NCBI GenBank assembly: GCA_019359675.1
Contig: JAHHGX010000033.1
Coordinates: 1-41,552, forward strand
Reading direction: 5' to 3'
Length of the DNA stretch: 41,552 nucleotides
Source of the DNA: Calothrix sp. FI2-JRJ7
Lineage (GTDB): Bacteria > Cyanobacteriota > Cyanobacteriia > Cyanobacteriales > Nostocaceae
Below, one piece after another: positions 32,594 through 41,416 of this stretch. Position 1 is the first letter of the stretch; every line of letters starts with the position of its first letter. Position numbers and translations under genes: made by a program. Under the pieces are notes generated by a model. It saw nothing but the letters and a program-made list of their open reading frames with translations. It searched no databases and was not told the DNA's origin.

Positions 32594-33538
32594 ATGCAAG
32601 TTTCAATTAGCCAGTTACAAGAAAGCGAAATAGCTACTGCTGACCAGATTTTTCGGCTTGCTTTTGGTACATTTGTTGGCTTACCAAACCCAATGGAATT
32701 TTGCGGTGATGCAACTTACATTCCGCACCGATGGAAAACAGAACCGACAGGTGCCTTTGCGGCATACGTTGATAATAAGTTAGTAGGAACAAATTTAGCG
32801 ACTCGTTGGGGCAAATTTGGGTTTCTTGGTCCCTTAACAGTACATCCTGACTATTGGGGTCAAGGTATTGCTCAAAAACTACTTCAAGCGACAATGAAAT
32901 GTTTTGAAGAGTGGGGAATAGAATACACAGCTTTTATGACTTTTGCCAACAGCCCCAAGCATCACGGTCTTTATCAAAAATTTGGGTATTATCCTAGATT
33001 TTTGACTGCTGTAATGTCTAAATCACCTTCAGTAGTCGAACAGGGTAAATTGCGAAGTGAAAAATATTCAGAAATAGCTATGACTAAAGCGGTGCCGATT
33101 TTAAAGAATTGTTTCGAGCTAACTAACAGTATTTATTCAGGGCTAGATTTATCGAGCGAGATTGAAGCGGTACGCATACTAAAACTAGGTGATACAGTTT
33201 TGTTATGGGATGACAGCGTTTTAATAGGGTTTGCAATTTGCCACTGCGGCGCCCAAACTGAAGCGGGTAGTAATACTTGCTATATTAAGTTTTCAGCAGT
33301 ACGGTCTGCAAGCAAGCAAAGTTTTTATTTTGAGCAATTACTAATAGCATGTGAGACTTTTAGTTTGCAATCAGGTATGTCAAAACTAATTGCAGGAGTT
33401 AACACAAGTCATCATGACGCTTACTGCATAATGAATACACTTGGTTTTCGTACAGAATTGATAGGGGTTGCCATGCATAAATCTAACCAACCTGGCTTTA
33501 GCCAACCGCACGTGATTGCCCTATACGATTTGCGATAA
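32594..33538 (+). CDS. GNAT acetyltransferase, two-domain
   Basis: 314 residues. The first half is a standard GNAT fold with the acetyl-CoA loop LTVHPDYWGQGIAQKLLQAT (V-x-P-x-x-x-G-x-G-I-A pattern) and GLYQKFGYYPRF. The second half (LKLGDTVLLWDDSVLIGFAI, YFEQLLIACETFSLQSGMSK, MNTLGFRTELIGVAMHKSNQ) looks like a second, degenerate GNAT domain. Such enzymes transfer acetyl groups to small amines or proteins; the substrate is unknown. The start at 32594 is directly at the edge of the GST scrap, so its promoter may lie within that repeat. Confidence 0.75.
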   Translation: MQVSISQLQESEIATADQIFRLAFGTFVGLPNPMEFCGDATYIPHRWKTEPTGAFAAYVDNKLVGTNLATRWGKFGFLGPLTVHPDYWGQGIAQKLLQATMKCFEEWGIEYTAFMTFANSPKHHGLYQKFGYYPRFLTAVMSKSPSVVEQGKLRSEKYSEIAMTKAVPILKNCFELTNSIYSGLDLSSEIEAVRILKLGDTVLLWDDSVLIGFAICHCGAQTEAGSNTCYIKFSAVRSASKQSFYFEQLLIACETFSLQSGMSKLIAGVNTSHHDAYCIMNTLGFRTELIGVAMHKSNQPGFSQPHVIALYDLR

Positions 33539-33609
33539 AATATGTCAAATAATATTATTTTGTTAATTGCTGAGTTGTATTTTTTATCTTTTGACCATCA
33601 GCTGTTGAC

Positions 33610-33867
33610 TTGAATTGGCGCCAGAGTATCGTTGTTGGTTCAAAAGAGTTTCCTATGACTCACGAGTTTTTGGGGCAAATGTTAGGTGTGCGTCGTGCTT
33701 CGGTAAGCGTGAGTGCTGCGCTTCTTCAAAAAGCCGAAATTATTCAATACAATCGCGGCAAAATGAGAGTAATCAACCGTGGGCTAATGAAAAATATTGC
33801 CTGCGAGTGTTATGAAGTTATCAAGATCGAATTTGACCGCTTACTAGGCATTAATCGAGAAGGTTAA
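33610..33867 (+). pseudogene. Crp/Fnr-type regulator, C-terminal fragment
   Basis: EFPMTHEFLGQMLGVRRASV, SVSAALLQKAEIIQYNRGKM and CECYEVIKIEFDRLLG. This is the winged-helix DNA-binding end of a Crp/Fnr regulator. The cyclic-nucleotide-binding domain (about 140 residues) is missing, and no ATG stands at the right place (a TTG at 33610 opens the frame). A free DNA-binding domain might still act as a weak repressor. Confidence 0.65.
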
Positions 33868-34353
33868 TTTATTTTACGGGCTGTAAAACCGTCTCGTCTT
33901 CAGTGGAGCGGATGTAAAGCCCCAAAGCTAGCCTTGAGTTTCAATATACTTTTTCCTTTTTTCATTATCGTGGTTCTTCAGTATTACCGCTGTTCCCTTT
34001 GATAAAGCGAAATCTTCAGAAATATTAGAGTAAGTACAAAATACTTAGAATCTAGTCGTAATTTTATATATATATTCCATTCCGTATCAAGCTTACAGAA
34101 GCATAGTTCGAGAGCGAGATGCTGTACTAGAAACAGCGAAGTAAGAACGCGCAGGGAACTTGCCCGGTTCTGGCTTTAGTATTAACTATTATTGGCTATT
34201 ACTGATATTAAAGACATCACTAGTAATAACTCTTGAGATGGTGCTTACGCGTACCAAATTAACTAAAAGTTTTTGGCGGACTTATTAGACTTTTGGTAGA
34301 AATGTGCAGCTATGCCCTTATGCTACGATAGTTAATAAATATGAGAGCAAAAA
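33868..34353. other. Intergenic, no gene seen
   Basis: Mixed composition with several stop-rich frames and no recognisable domain. No GGCGCC occurs in this stretch, unlike most of the window. It holds the upstream region of the DUF7219-like gene. Confidence 0.4.
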
Positions 34354-34611
34354 GTGAATAAAAATGAATTTCTTTATCCTCGCAGCCGTTACTATGGTCA
34401 AGTTAAACCAGAAAATTTAGTTTTCAATGCCAACTTACAGGAGTTTAGTCAGCGAGTTAGCATTATTTGTAACTTACAGGTTTCTGGAAAAATACCCCCT
34501 GAAGAAGCATACCAACAAACTAAAACCTTGTGGAAACAGTTAAAGCGTAGCAAAAAGCAGTTAAGGCTTGGTGAAAATCCTTTTTCTGAAAATCAGTCTA
34601 ATAGTCAATAA
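34354..34611 (+). CDS. DUF7219-like small protein (copy 1)
   Basis: 85 residues, GTG start: FLYPRSRYYGQVKPENLVFN, ANLQEFSQRVSIICNLQVSG, KIPPEEAYQQTKTLWKQLKR, SKKQL. It fits a small cyanobacterial family I recall as DUF7219 (once misnamed isopropylmalate synthase). It is all-helical apart from the conserved start (YPR-RYYG). The role is unknown; the related gene lies 1 kb downstream. The ribosome site is weak. Confidence 0.7.
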   Translation: MNKNEFLYPRSRYYGQVKPENLVFNANLQEFSQRVSIICNLQVSGKIPPEEAYQQTKTLWKQLKRSKKQLRLGENPFSENQSNSQ

Positions 34612-35627
34612 GTAAATTGCAAAGCGGTATAAGTACAGTAGTGATTAAAATAGCACTATAAATACAATAAGCAAGCTATAAGATAAATATTTATACCGTC
34701 GTAGTAGTTTTTTTATTTTGGTAATTTTAACTTTGTGTCTTAGCTGTTTTTAACTACAACAGCTAGATTTTAGGCTATTTAGACGATAGCAACTTGGCTG
34801 ATACTGAACTAATAAGTATGTTTCCTGGTTTCTATTCTTTTTCATTTTATACAACAATTTTGTCATACAAAGCTTTCTCCCGTAACGAGGATCAAAACGG
34901 GTCTTGCTTCGCTGGACAGAGTGTGCGGTGCGACTTTCTAACCCAAGAACTCAACAGCGCCTAAGAGTAGAACAAGAGCTAAATTTTGATGTAGACTCAG
35001 TTTAAGGCGCCGACATGAGTAGCAGGAATTTAGTTTACTTGAATATTTGTAATCAAAAGAAAGGTTTGTCGTTGAACTTGATCGTATTTTATCTGAAATA
35101 CTAAGCCCTAGCGTATCAAAATGACCAAATATTGCTGGCTTACCTATAATTTACCTGTATCTTTGAATGCATAGCAAATCAATATACTGCTTTCGGTCTA
35201 GATTGATGCTAACTAGAAAGTTTATAGCTATAACAAAATATTGAGAACAACTTTATCGATAATCAAAAGGTAGATATAATGCTTCTTTAGGTAGAAAGAC
35301 AGGGTTAATAGAGTATTTATAATCATTGTGGACTACACACTAATCATACAGTAAGGTTTTACAGGTGTTTTAACACCTGTTTTACTTTCAGGTTGGCATC
35401 TCAATGTATACGATGTAAAGAAAATAAATATTCTGTAATTGCTATATACGAAACCAAGCTTAATCACATTGTCTAAAGTACTATTCTATGAAAATAAATA
35501 AAAACATGCTTTCATCCAATAGTTAGATGATTCTTGTTTTCAATGAAAATACAGTTAACAAGGATTGATAAATCACGAGAGATTACAAACGACTAATATA
35601 TTAATTCCTTGAAAAGGTAAGAATAAG
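34612..35627. other. 1-kb spacer between the two DUF7219-like genes
   Basis: No convincing gene. A start-poor frame near 34927-35004 (LSNPRTQQRLRVEQELNFD) may be a scrap. One GGCGCC (about 35009) and one terminator-like hairpin (35361-35380) occur. The right part is AT-rich and holds the promoter of the second copy. Confidence 0.4.
35361..35380 (+). terminator. Perfect stem-loop with short T-run
   Basis: ACAGGTGTT and AACACCTGT pair exactly around TT, followed by TTTACTTTC. The reverse strand has AAAACC before it. A likely intrinsic terminator on the plus strand, though no gene directly upstream is identified. Confidence 0.5.
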
Positions 35628-35933
35628 ATGAATGAGGAAAACTTTCTTGGTTCTCAGAACCATTACTATGGTCAACCTAGAAAAGAAGATTTAATCTTTA
35701 GCTCGAAATTAAAAGAATTCTCAGAAGCAATTGATATGATTTGTGCTTTGCAAAGAGATGAAAACATGACTTCGCAAGAAGCATACGAAGAAATGGAACT
35801 GTTATGGAAGAGCTTAAGCCGCAGTAAAACTAAATTGAAAGTTCATAAAGATTGTAGAGTTAAGTTGAGCCATATAACTAACATGAGGATAAAACTAGTC
35901 AAGAAAAAGGATATAAATCTTAATCATAAATAA
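35628..35933 (+). CDS. DUF7219-like small protein (copy 2)
   Basis: 101 residues: NHYYGQPRKEDLIFSSKLKE, FSEAIDMICALQRDENMTSQ, EAYEEMELLWKSLSRSKTKL, then a basic tail of about 28 residues (KDCRVKLSHITNMRIKLVKK) that copy 1 lacks. The tail may come from loss of an earlier stop. AAAAGGTAAG precedes the ATG. Separate from copy 1 by 1 kb, so an old duplication rather than a tandem. Confidence 0.7.
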   Translation: MNEENFLGSQNHYYGQPRKEDLIFSSKLKEFSEAIDMICALQRDENMTSQEAYEEMELLWKSLSRSKTKLKVHKDCRVKLSHITNMRIKLVKKKDINLNHK

Positions 35934-35945
35934 TGAATCAAAATA

Positions 35946-36341
35946 CTACCTATTTCTTGACTCGCAGGCAACTCCATCATTATCTCTATCCAACCTGCTC
36001 GCCCACGGGTTAGCTGCAACATCGATATCGCTAATGCCTCGCGCTTTTAAATCTTTGCAAGTACCAGATTGTGGAGGAATTGCAGAATTTGATGTAAAAG
36101 TCGGTGCCTTTGGTATGTTTTGAGTATCAGACGGAACTGGAGAAACAGTAGTTACAGGTAACTGTGTGTTTGTTGATTCTATTGTTGGTGTTGGTGTTAC
36201 AGTTGCTTTAAAAACAGTTTTCGGTGTAGTACTTAGTGCTGGTGTCGGCGCCTGTGTTGATGCATTTCCCGAAGCTTCATTAGATGGTGCCGAGCATCCA
36301 AAGATTATTAAAGTTACAATAATTAACAGATTTTTATACAT
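35946..36341 (-). CDS. Lipoprotein with excalibur domain
   Basis: 131 residues. The lipobox is LLIIVTLIIFGC, with Cys16 as the lipid anchor. A long Thr/Pro/Ser-rich linker (20-90) is followed by a C-terminal excalibur domain: GTCKDLKARGISDIDVAANP, then SRLDRDNDGVACE, with the DxDxDGxxCE calcium-binding core and the paired cysteines. Such proteins sit on the outer face of a membrane and may bind calcium; in other bacteria the domain sometimes accompanies nucleases. Its 3' end faces that of the second DUF7219-like gene, 12 bp apart. Confidence 0.8.
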   Translation of the reverse strand: MYKNLLIIVTLIIFGCSAPSNEASGNASTQAPTPALSTTPKTVFKATVTPTPTIESTNTQLPVTTVSPVPSDTQNIPKAPTFTSNSAIPPQSGTCKDLKARGISDIDVAANPWASRLDRDNDGVACESRNR

Positions 36342-36475
36342 AAATTTTAGGACAGGCGCTAATTAGAAATTGCAACATCCGGCGCCTATGACTATTAATT
36401 ATTCCTTGTATATAGAGATTTATCTAAATATGGAATGTGGCGCCCATTATCTAAAAATTCCTCAAAAAATCAGTT

Positions 36476-36883
36476 TTAAATTAAATCGTTTATTACTTCA
36501 GAAAGCTGCTTATCCCACATATCTTCGCATTTAATACCAATGAGCGGATTAGCGTTTTTACCTTTCTGATAACCTATACTTATAGCTTGCGTCATCTTGT
36601 CGATATCCTGCGGATTGCCGGATTTGAGTGAAGACAAGATACTAGAAATATTGATAAGAGCGTAATCAGCAGCAGGTCTTTGAGCGAGATAAAAGCTGTT
36701 TAGGGCAATCTCTCCCTCAGCACTTGAAAGTTGTTGAACTAAAAAACTAACAAAAAACAGATTATGTCCCTCCCTCGTGTGAATATCACAATCATTGTCA
36801 AAGAGTTTTAGCGTAGCATCCGCTCGTGCGCTGACGCGGAACCTCCTGTGGCGCCTGTCAAATATATATCTGCCTGTCCTCAC
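36476..36883 (-). CDS. Hypothetical protein
   Basis: 135 residues: an arginine-rich start (RTGRYIFDRRHRRFRVSARA), then a helical part (FFVSFLVQQLSSAEGEIALN, ADYALINISSILSSLKSGNP, DMWDKQLSEVIND). I recognise no family and no membrane helix. The start may be further in, as the arginine-rich part looks unusual. Isolated. Confidence 0.45.
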   Translation of the reverse strand: MRTGRYIFDRRHRRFRVSARADATLKLFDNDCDIHTREGHNLFFVSFLVQQLSSAEGEIALNSFYLAQRPAADYALINISSILSSLKSGNPQDIDKMTQAISIGYQKGKNANPLIGIKCEDMWDKQLSEVINDLI

Positions 36884-37057
36884 TAGTATTATTCAATAAA
36901 TAACGATATTGAAACTCAAAAGCTTGTTTTATCTCTGGTAAAACAATTTAAATAATCCAAGGGAATACGATGCTGTCGAGCGGAGGTAACAATGCTGCTC
37001 CTATAAATGCTGGTGTTTCGGGAGGGATAGAAGGAGTATTAGGCGCCATCAAAAGCT

Positions 37058-37294
37058 TTACTTTTCCTGCTTCAATATGTCGTCAATTGTTAATCTGTCA
37101 TCATGAGCAAGCCTTCTTACCCAATCTCGCAATTTGACTAAAGTCGTAAAGTCACTTTTTGTTAATGTTCCAGATTTTGCAGATGATAGAGTACGACGGT
37201 CAATTTTTACACCTTGCATCAATAGCTCCTCATAAGCAGCATTCACGGATAAGCCATCAGGCCAGTAAGAACCAATATCAACGTAGACCTTCAA
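37058..37294 (-). CDS. Small Cro/CI-like regulator
   Basis: 78 residues. GVKIDRRTLSSAKSGTLTKS and DFTTLVKLRDWVRRLA followed by LTIDDIL have the spacing of a helix-turn-helix of the XRE type (recognition helix, then LxTLxKLxxxL and a final I-DIL). It is divergent from the KfrA-like gene, and a long inverted repeat lies between them. It therefore probably binds there and represses both sides. An antitoxin-like role is also possible. The ATG at 37294 follows AGGAGT (37300-37305, minus strand). Confidence 0.6.
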   Translation of the reverse strand: MKVYVDIGSYWPDGLSVNAAYEELLMQGVKIDRRTLSSAKSGTLTKSDFTTLVKLRDWVRRLAHDDRLTIDDILKQEK

Positions 37295-37358
37295 TGTTTA
37301 ACTCCTAACTATCTACGTTGATGTTCTCACATCTAAAGCTTATTACGTTTCCTATTAT

Positions 37359-37421
37359 ACGTGTAACTATAACGTATAACTATGAGTATTAACTTTTAAG
37401 GTATACGTTATAGTTGTACGT
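37359..37421. promoter_or_regulatory. Long inverted repeat, operator between divergent genes
   Basis: A 20-bp arm at 37359-37378 (ACGTGTAACTATAACGTATA) is matched in inverse by 37402-37421 with two mismatches, leaving a 23-bp spacer. The shorter unit TAACTATAACGTATAAC contains a further repeat of TATAAC. It stands between the small HTH gene and the KfrA-like gene and would overlap their promoters. A dimeric or cooperative DNA-binding protein, probably the HTH protein, is the likely ligand. Confidence 0.6.
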
Positions 37422-37492
37422 CAAAGTATATTATAATAAATAGGTAGCGGTGCTTATGTCTGTTGAATGGGCACTACTACCACACAAACTAA

Positions 37493-37528
37493 AACCCCCC
37501 GCAACGACTTCCAATCACACGGGAGGTT
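37493..37528 (+). promoter_or_regulatory. Leader stem-loop of KfrA-like gene
   Basis: AACCCCCCG (37493-37501) can pair with CGGGAGGTT (37520-37528) with one mismatch. It lies 34 bp before the start codon, so it could affect messenger stability or translation. Confidence 0.3.
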
Positions 37529-37561
37529 AAGTACCTAAATATTAAAAAGGTTGGTTTTATT

Positions 37562-38950
37562 ATGAACGCATCTGCCCCAATTTTTCAAGCATTTAATTAT
37601 TTTCAGTTCGAGAGTCAAGATTTAATCGCCAAGGCTCAAGAAACTTGGGGTAACTTCAAGATTTTTGTTCGTCAGACTTTTGATGCTTTGATTGAGACAG
37701 GACGCGCGCTACAAAACTTGTACGATGAGTGTCTAAACATTGGTACCAACAGCAAGAAGGTATTTTTCCAATGGCTCGATAGTTTCGGTGCCTCTCGTTA
37801 TATTGCTCGCGCGGCAATGGATTTGTACAACTGGTTCAAAGATTTAGACCCCAGAATACAAGAATTAATCCGTGAGAATGTACAAAGCTGGAAGGTGTCA
37901 GCACTAAGGCAACTGAGACACTTGACTACCGAGTTGTTAAAAGAAATTGTTACCTCTGGTAAAAAGACAGCGGCACAAGTAAAACAACTTATCGCGCGCG
38001 ATTCTAAGAACTTAATTAAAACCAATGGTACGACGTACCAAGATAACGACCCAGACGATACGGTGCCTGCCCAAAATAATGGTACGGAATCAATCTCTGA
38101 AGTAGAACCAACTAAGTCTAACTGTGTACCAGAATTGGCGCCGGGAATGAGAGTAGTAGTAAACAGTAACGATGCCTGGAATGGTTCTGCTGGAATAATT
38201 ATGTCCATTCATAAAGATTCGGAGTTTTGGGTACTCTTAGACCACACCGTTTCCCAAGGGATGGAAATTAAAGATTTACTCAAAAGTGAACAGCTTGTAC
38301 CAGAAGTAAAACGAGTTGTTACGGTGAGCGAGCCAGCGGTGGAGGCACACGGAACGTTGGACTTGCGAACCCGCAGGGCGCCTACGACAAACAAAACTTA
38401 CTCAGAAGCAGAGTTAGAAGCAAGAATAGCCGAAGCTTTGGCTACCAAGGAGAGAGAAATAGCAGAATTAGAGCAAGCAAGATATACAGAAATTCGCAAT
38501 GCTGCACTAGAAGCTGCGAAGAGAGAGATTATTGCAGCCGAACAACACGCGCGTTACATGACTCAACAAAAAGAACAACTCACAGCACAGTTATATCAAG
38601 CAACAGAAGAAATTCATAGATTACGCGCGCTGGAAGTCAAGAACAAACAACTAGAACAACGAGTTAGTGATTTAGAGAAGGCATTGGAAGGTGCTAATCG
38701 AGATAGTTGGAATAATACTTTAAATAAACAAGCTGCCAAGGTGCTGAACTCACAAGTAGAAAAAACAGTGGTGCTTCTCACAAAAAAAGTTGATTTGTTA
38801 CAGAATCTAAATGCTGAATTAAAACAAGAGTTAGCTGACTTAGACGCTTTTAGTAGTCAACAACAACAAGAATTAGATAATTATCGGCGCCTTTTTGAGT
38901 CAAATCATCAGACTTCGGAAACACAAACACAGTATATTTGTTCTGTATAG
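37562..38950 (+). CDS. KfrA-like plasmid coiled-coil protein with SH3-like domain
   Basis: 462 residues. N-terminal helical region (about 10-140) of a type seen in cyanobacterial mobile DNA: TFDALIETGRALQNLYDECL, FGASRYIARAAMDLYNWFKD, SVQSW-like VQSWKVSALRQLRHLTTELL. A KOW/SH3-like barrel follows at about 190-245: ELAPGMRVVVNSNDAWNGSA, GIIMSI, FWVLLDH. From about 280 to 450 it is one long coiled coil rich in E, A, Q, R (SEAELEARIAEALATKEREI and on). DNA-binding head plus long coiled coil recalls KfrA and other plasmid stability proteins. The SH3-like part parallels that in the ParB-like proteins. Control is probably by the inverted repeat at 37359. Confidence 0.6.
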   Translation: MNASAPIFQAFNYFQFESQDLIAKAQETWGNFKIFVRQTFDALIETGRALQNLYDECLNIGTNSKKVFFQWLDSFGASRYIARAAMDLYNWFKDLDPRIQELIRENVQSWKVSALRQLRHLTTELLKEIVTSGKKTAAQVKQLIARDSKNLIKTNGTTYQDNDPDDTVPAQNNGTESISEVEPTKSNCVPELAPGMRVVVNSNDAWNGSAGIIMSIHKDSEFWVLLDHTVSQGMEIKDLLKSEQLVPEVKRVVTVSEPAVEAHGTLDLRTRRAPTTNKTYSEAELEARIAEALATKEREIAELEQARYTEIRNAALEAAKREIIAAEQHARYMTQQKEQLTAQLYQATEEIHRLRALEVKNKQLEQRVSDLEKALEGANRDSWNNTLNKQAAKVLNSQVEKTVVLLTKKVDLLQNLNAELKQELADLDAFSSQQQQELDNYRRLFESNHQTSETQTQYICSV

Positions 38951-39049
38951 GTGCCGGAACAAATTAATTTGGAATCAACTACACTCACCAGAACTTAAGT
39001 ATCATTAGTAACTATTGTTTATTTAACACAAAGGCAGAAAAATTATAGT

Positions 39050-40918
39050 ATGTTTGTCTTACGCGATTACCAAGAGGAACTCGTGTCAAAAACGCTCGGC
39101 ACCTGGTCTAGTGGAACTCGAAAAGTTTTACTACAACTCAGCACAGGTGGTGGTAAAACAGTTATTTTTGCAGCAATCGCTTCTCAATTCGCACGACACC
39201 AAGAAGGAGTTTTAGTAGTTGCCCATAGGGAAGAATTAATTTTACAGGCAGCATCTAAATTGGAATCTGTTACTTCCCAGGCGCCGGGTATCATCAAAGC
39301 TGGTTATAAACCAACCGACTCGTTGATACAAGTTGGTTCAATTCAAACTCTCGCGCGTCGTAAAAATTATCCCTTAGCCGGATTGGTTATTATTGATGAA
39401 GCTCACCATGCGTCGGCAAACAGTTATCGTAAATTAATCGAAGCTTATCCAAATGCCTTAATTCTGGGTGTAACAGCAACTCCGCGACGAGAAGACGGTT
39501 ATGGATTACGCGATGTGTTTGATGAGTTGATTTGTTCTATTAGTACTAAAGAATTAATCGCACTTGGCTATTTAACTGATTATAAATTGATTGCTGGTTT
39601 TAAATACTCTAAGCACAAAGTACCCAAACAACGAGATTTTACAAAGAAAGAATTAGCCGAAGTTGCCCAGGATTATAAACCCGAAGAAGTTTTAAAGCAG
39701 TGGAATAATTTTGGTGATAATAAGAAAACTATAATATTTGCCGTTGATGTCGCGCACTCTAAATCTATTACCACTCAGTTCCGCATGAATAGTATTGCTT
39801 GCGAACATATTGATGGAGAAACGCCCCAGTCCGAACGTAAAGAAATTTTAGAGAGATTTAGAAAAGGCGCCACTCAAGTAATATCCAACTGCGCCATTTT
39901 AACTGAGGGGTTTGATTGCCCCGATTCGGAAGTTGTAATCATTGCACGTCCTACTACAAGCGTTACCTTATGGTTACAGATGATAGGACGGGTGTTACGT
40001 CCGGCGCCGGGAAAAAGTTTTGCAGTTATTATCGACATGACGGATAACTGGTTTAGATTAGGGCGCCCATGTGACCATCGCGAATGGAGCTTACAACCAG
40101 TTACATGTGACCCAGATACAATGGGTGCCCGTTGTTGCCCTAGTTGTCATCATGTATTTAAACCTATGCCCGCTTTGATTCGTACATTTGAAACTTTCAA
40201 CACGAAACAATGCGAATTTATTACTACCTACGAAGCTGATTGTGCTAACTGTGGTAAACCGTTACGCTGGGTACTGGAGGAAGGGCGAGTAATCGAAGGG
40301 GGCGGTGTTGCTACAATCGTTAGTTGTGAAGGCGCCGAATGGCAAGAAGTTCCAGCATCTGTACGTCCTGCGGTGTTGCGTCCAATTGCTGAAAATAAGA
40401 AAAGGAAGTATCGCGGAAATAAAGGATTTTTTCAGAGATTTGAGGTAATTCAAGATTGGTTTGATGCTCACCGTGATGTAAATTTAGACGAAATTAAATA
40501 TGCTATTAACTTGATGGATTTAAATGTAAGAGAGGAATCAATAGTTAATACGATATTAATTGGTATAGTTGGTAAGATTAGAAATTCTTCTGATTGGTAT
40601 GATATTACTAAGCATATGTCTGAGCGCGCGGGCGACGTTAAAAAAGCAGTTTGGGATAAATTAGAAGTTTATGAAAAAGAAAAATTAAATAATTGGAAGA
40701 AAAGATATCTTGAGGAACTTGAAGTTTGGGGAACTGAGGAAAATCTAATAGTGATACAACGAGACTTAGAAGCTTGTGAGAGCTTTGAAATGTTGGAAGA
40801 ATTATGGCAAATATACAACAAAGAAGCAATTCGCAACGCATCGAAACGTATTAACAACGATAAAGGCGCCGTTGTTCGAGATTGGATAGAAAAAATTGAT
40901 AACCCTTCTTATGTGTGA
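39050..40918 (+). CDS. RadD-like superfamily-2 helicase
   Basis: 622 residues. Q-like start (LRDYQEELVSKTL), Walker A STGGGKT (31-37), VLVVAHREELI, DEAH box (116-119), VTATPRR, then the second RecA domain with AILTEGFDCPDSEVVIIARP and QMIGRVLRP (arginine-finger motif). A four-cysteine zinc site follows: CPSC (363-366) and CANC (398-401). The C-terminal 190 residues are helical and specific to this group. The layout matches RadD/YejH, a helicase linked to double-strand break repair and, in other bacteria, found in defence islands. Complete and probably active. 191 bp of it are duplicated at 28760-28950. It follows the KfrA-like gene by 99 bp and may share its transcript. Confidence 0.8.
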   Translation: MFVLRDYQEELVSKTLGTWSSGTRKVLLQLSTGGGKTVIFAAIASQFARHQEGVLVVAHREELILQAASKLESVTSQAPGIIKAGYKPTDSLIQVGSIQTLARRKNYPLAGLVIIDEAHHASANSYRKLIEAYPNALILGVTATPRREDGYGLRDVFDELICSISTKELIALGYLTDYKLIAGFKYSKHKVPKQRDFTKKELAEVAQDYKPEEVLKQWNNFGDNKKTIIFAVDVAHSKSITTQFRMNSIACEHIDGETPQSERKEILERFRKGATQVISNCAILTEGFDCPDSEVVIIARPTTSVTLWLQMIGRVLRPAPGKSFAVIIDMTDNWFRLGRPCDHREWSLQPVTCDPDTMGARCCPSCHHVFKPMPALIRTFETFNTKQCEFITTYEADCANCGKPLRWVLEEGRVIEGGGVATIVSCEGAEWQEVPASVRPAVLRPIAENKKRKYRGNKGFFQRFEVIQDWFDAHRDVNLDEIKYAINLMDLNVREESIVNTILIGIVGKIRNSSDWYDITKHMSERAGDVKKAVWDKLEVYEKEKLNNWKKRYLEELEVWGTEENLIVIQRDLEACESFEMLEELWQIYNKEAIRNASKRINNDKGAVVRDWIEKIDNPSYV

Positions 40919-40961
40919 TACGGCAATATAATTTATTTAATATTAAGAGTGTAAGAACTTT

Positions 40962-41030
40962 ATGGCAAATAATCGTAAAGAGTACGATGTTGTATTGGGG
41001 AGTAAAAGTGCGGCGCCAAAACTAAATTAA
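40962..41030 (+). pseudogene. Start fragment of a cyanobacterial repeat-type protein
   Basis: 22 codons, MANNRKEYDVVLGSKSAAPK and stop. The pattern NxxREYDxVLG opens many larger cyanobacterial proteins (often HEAT- or pentapeptide-like, from memory). Here the frame stops directly after a GGCGCC. Probably the stub of a deleted gene. Confidence 0.4.
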
Positions 41031-41122
41031 CAGCGTGCCTTTAAGAGCTTGTTCGAGAGGCACCCTTGGACAATTACAGATACTTAATACTTGAATCTTT
41101 TTAGGAGCAATTCAAACATTAT

Positions 41123-41416
41123 TTAATCAATCAACCATTGGTGTAGTAAGTAAGCTATAAACATAAGCCTAAAAATTATAAACAGTATTACCCATACCAA
41201 AATCATAAGCCTGAAATGTCGCAACCAATCATTTCTATTAGATACCCTTTGTTGCGATAGAATAAGGGTGAGATTGGTAGACAGTAGAAATGCTAAAATA
41301 TTAGCGACTAGAAACCAATGCGCTTCTGTTACATCTCGTAGCCACGGTACTAATGAGCCTGCGTTTGCACTACTAGGTTGAAAGGTTGGGTCTCTCAATG
41401 GTGAAACTTGGTACAC
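41123..41416 (-). CDS. Two-helix membrane protein, hypothetical
   Basis: 97 residues: about 35 polar residues, then a helix (WFLVANILAFLLSTNLTLIL), a basic loop (SQQRVSNRNDWLRHFR) and a second helix (LMILVWVILFIIFRLMFIAY). No signal peptide and no family I recognise. A small inner-membrane protein with the loop probably cytoplasmic (positive inside). Nothing nearby explains it. The last 135 bp of the window, 41417-41552, show no supported gene. Confidence 0.45.
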   Translation of the reverse strand: MYQVSPLRDPTFQPSSANAGSLVPWLRDVTEAHWFLVANILAFLLSTNLTLILSQQRVSNRNDWLRHFRLMILVWVILFIIFRLMFIAYLLHQWLID

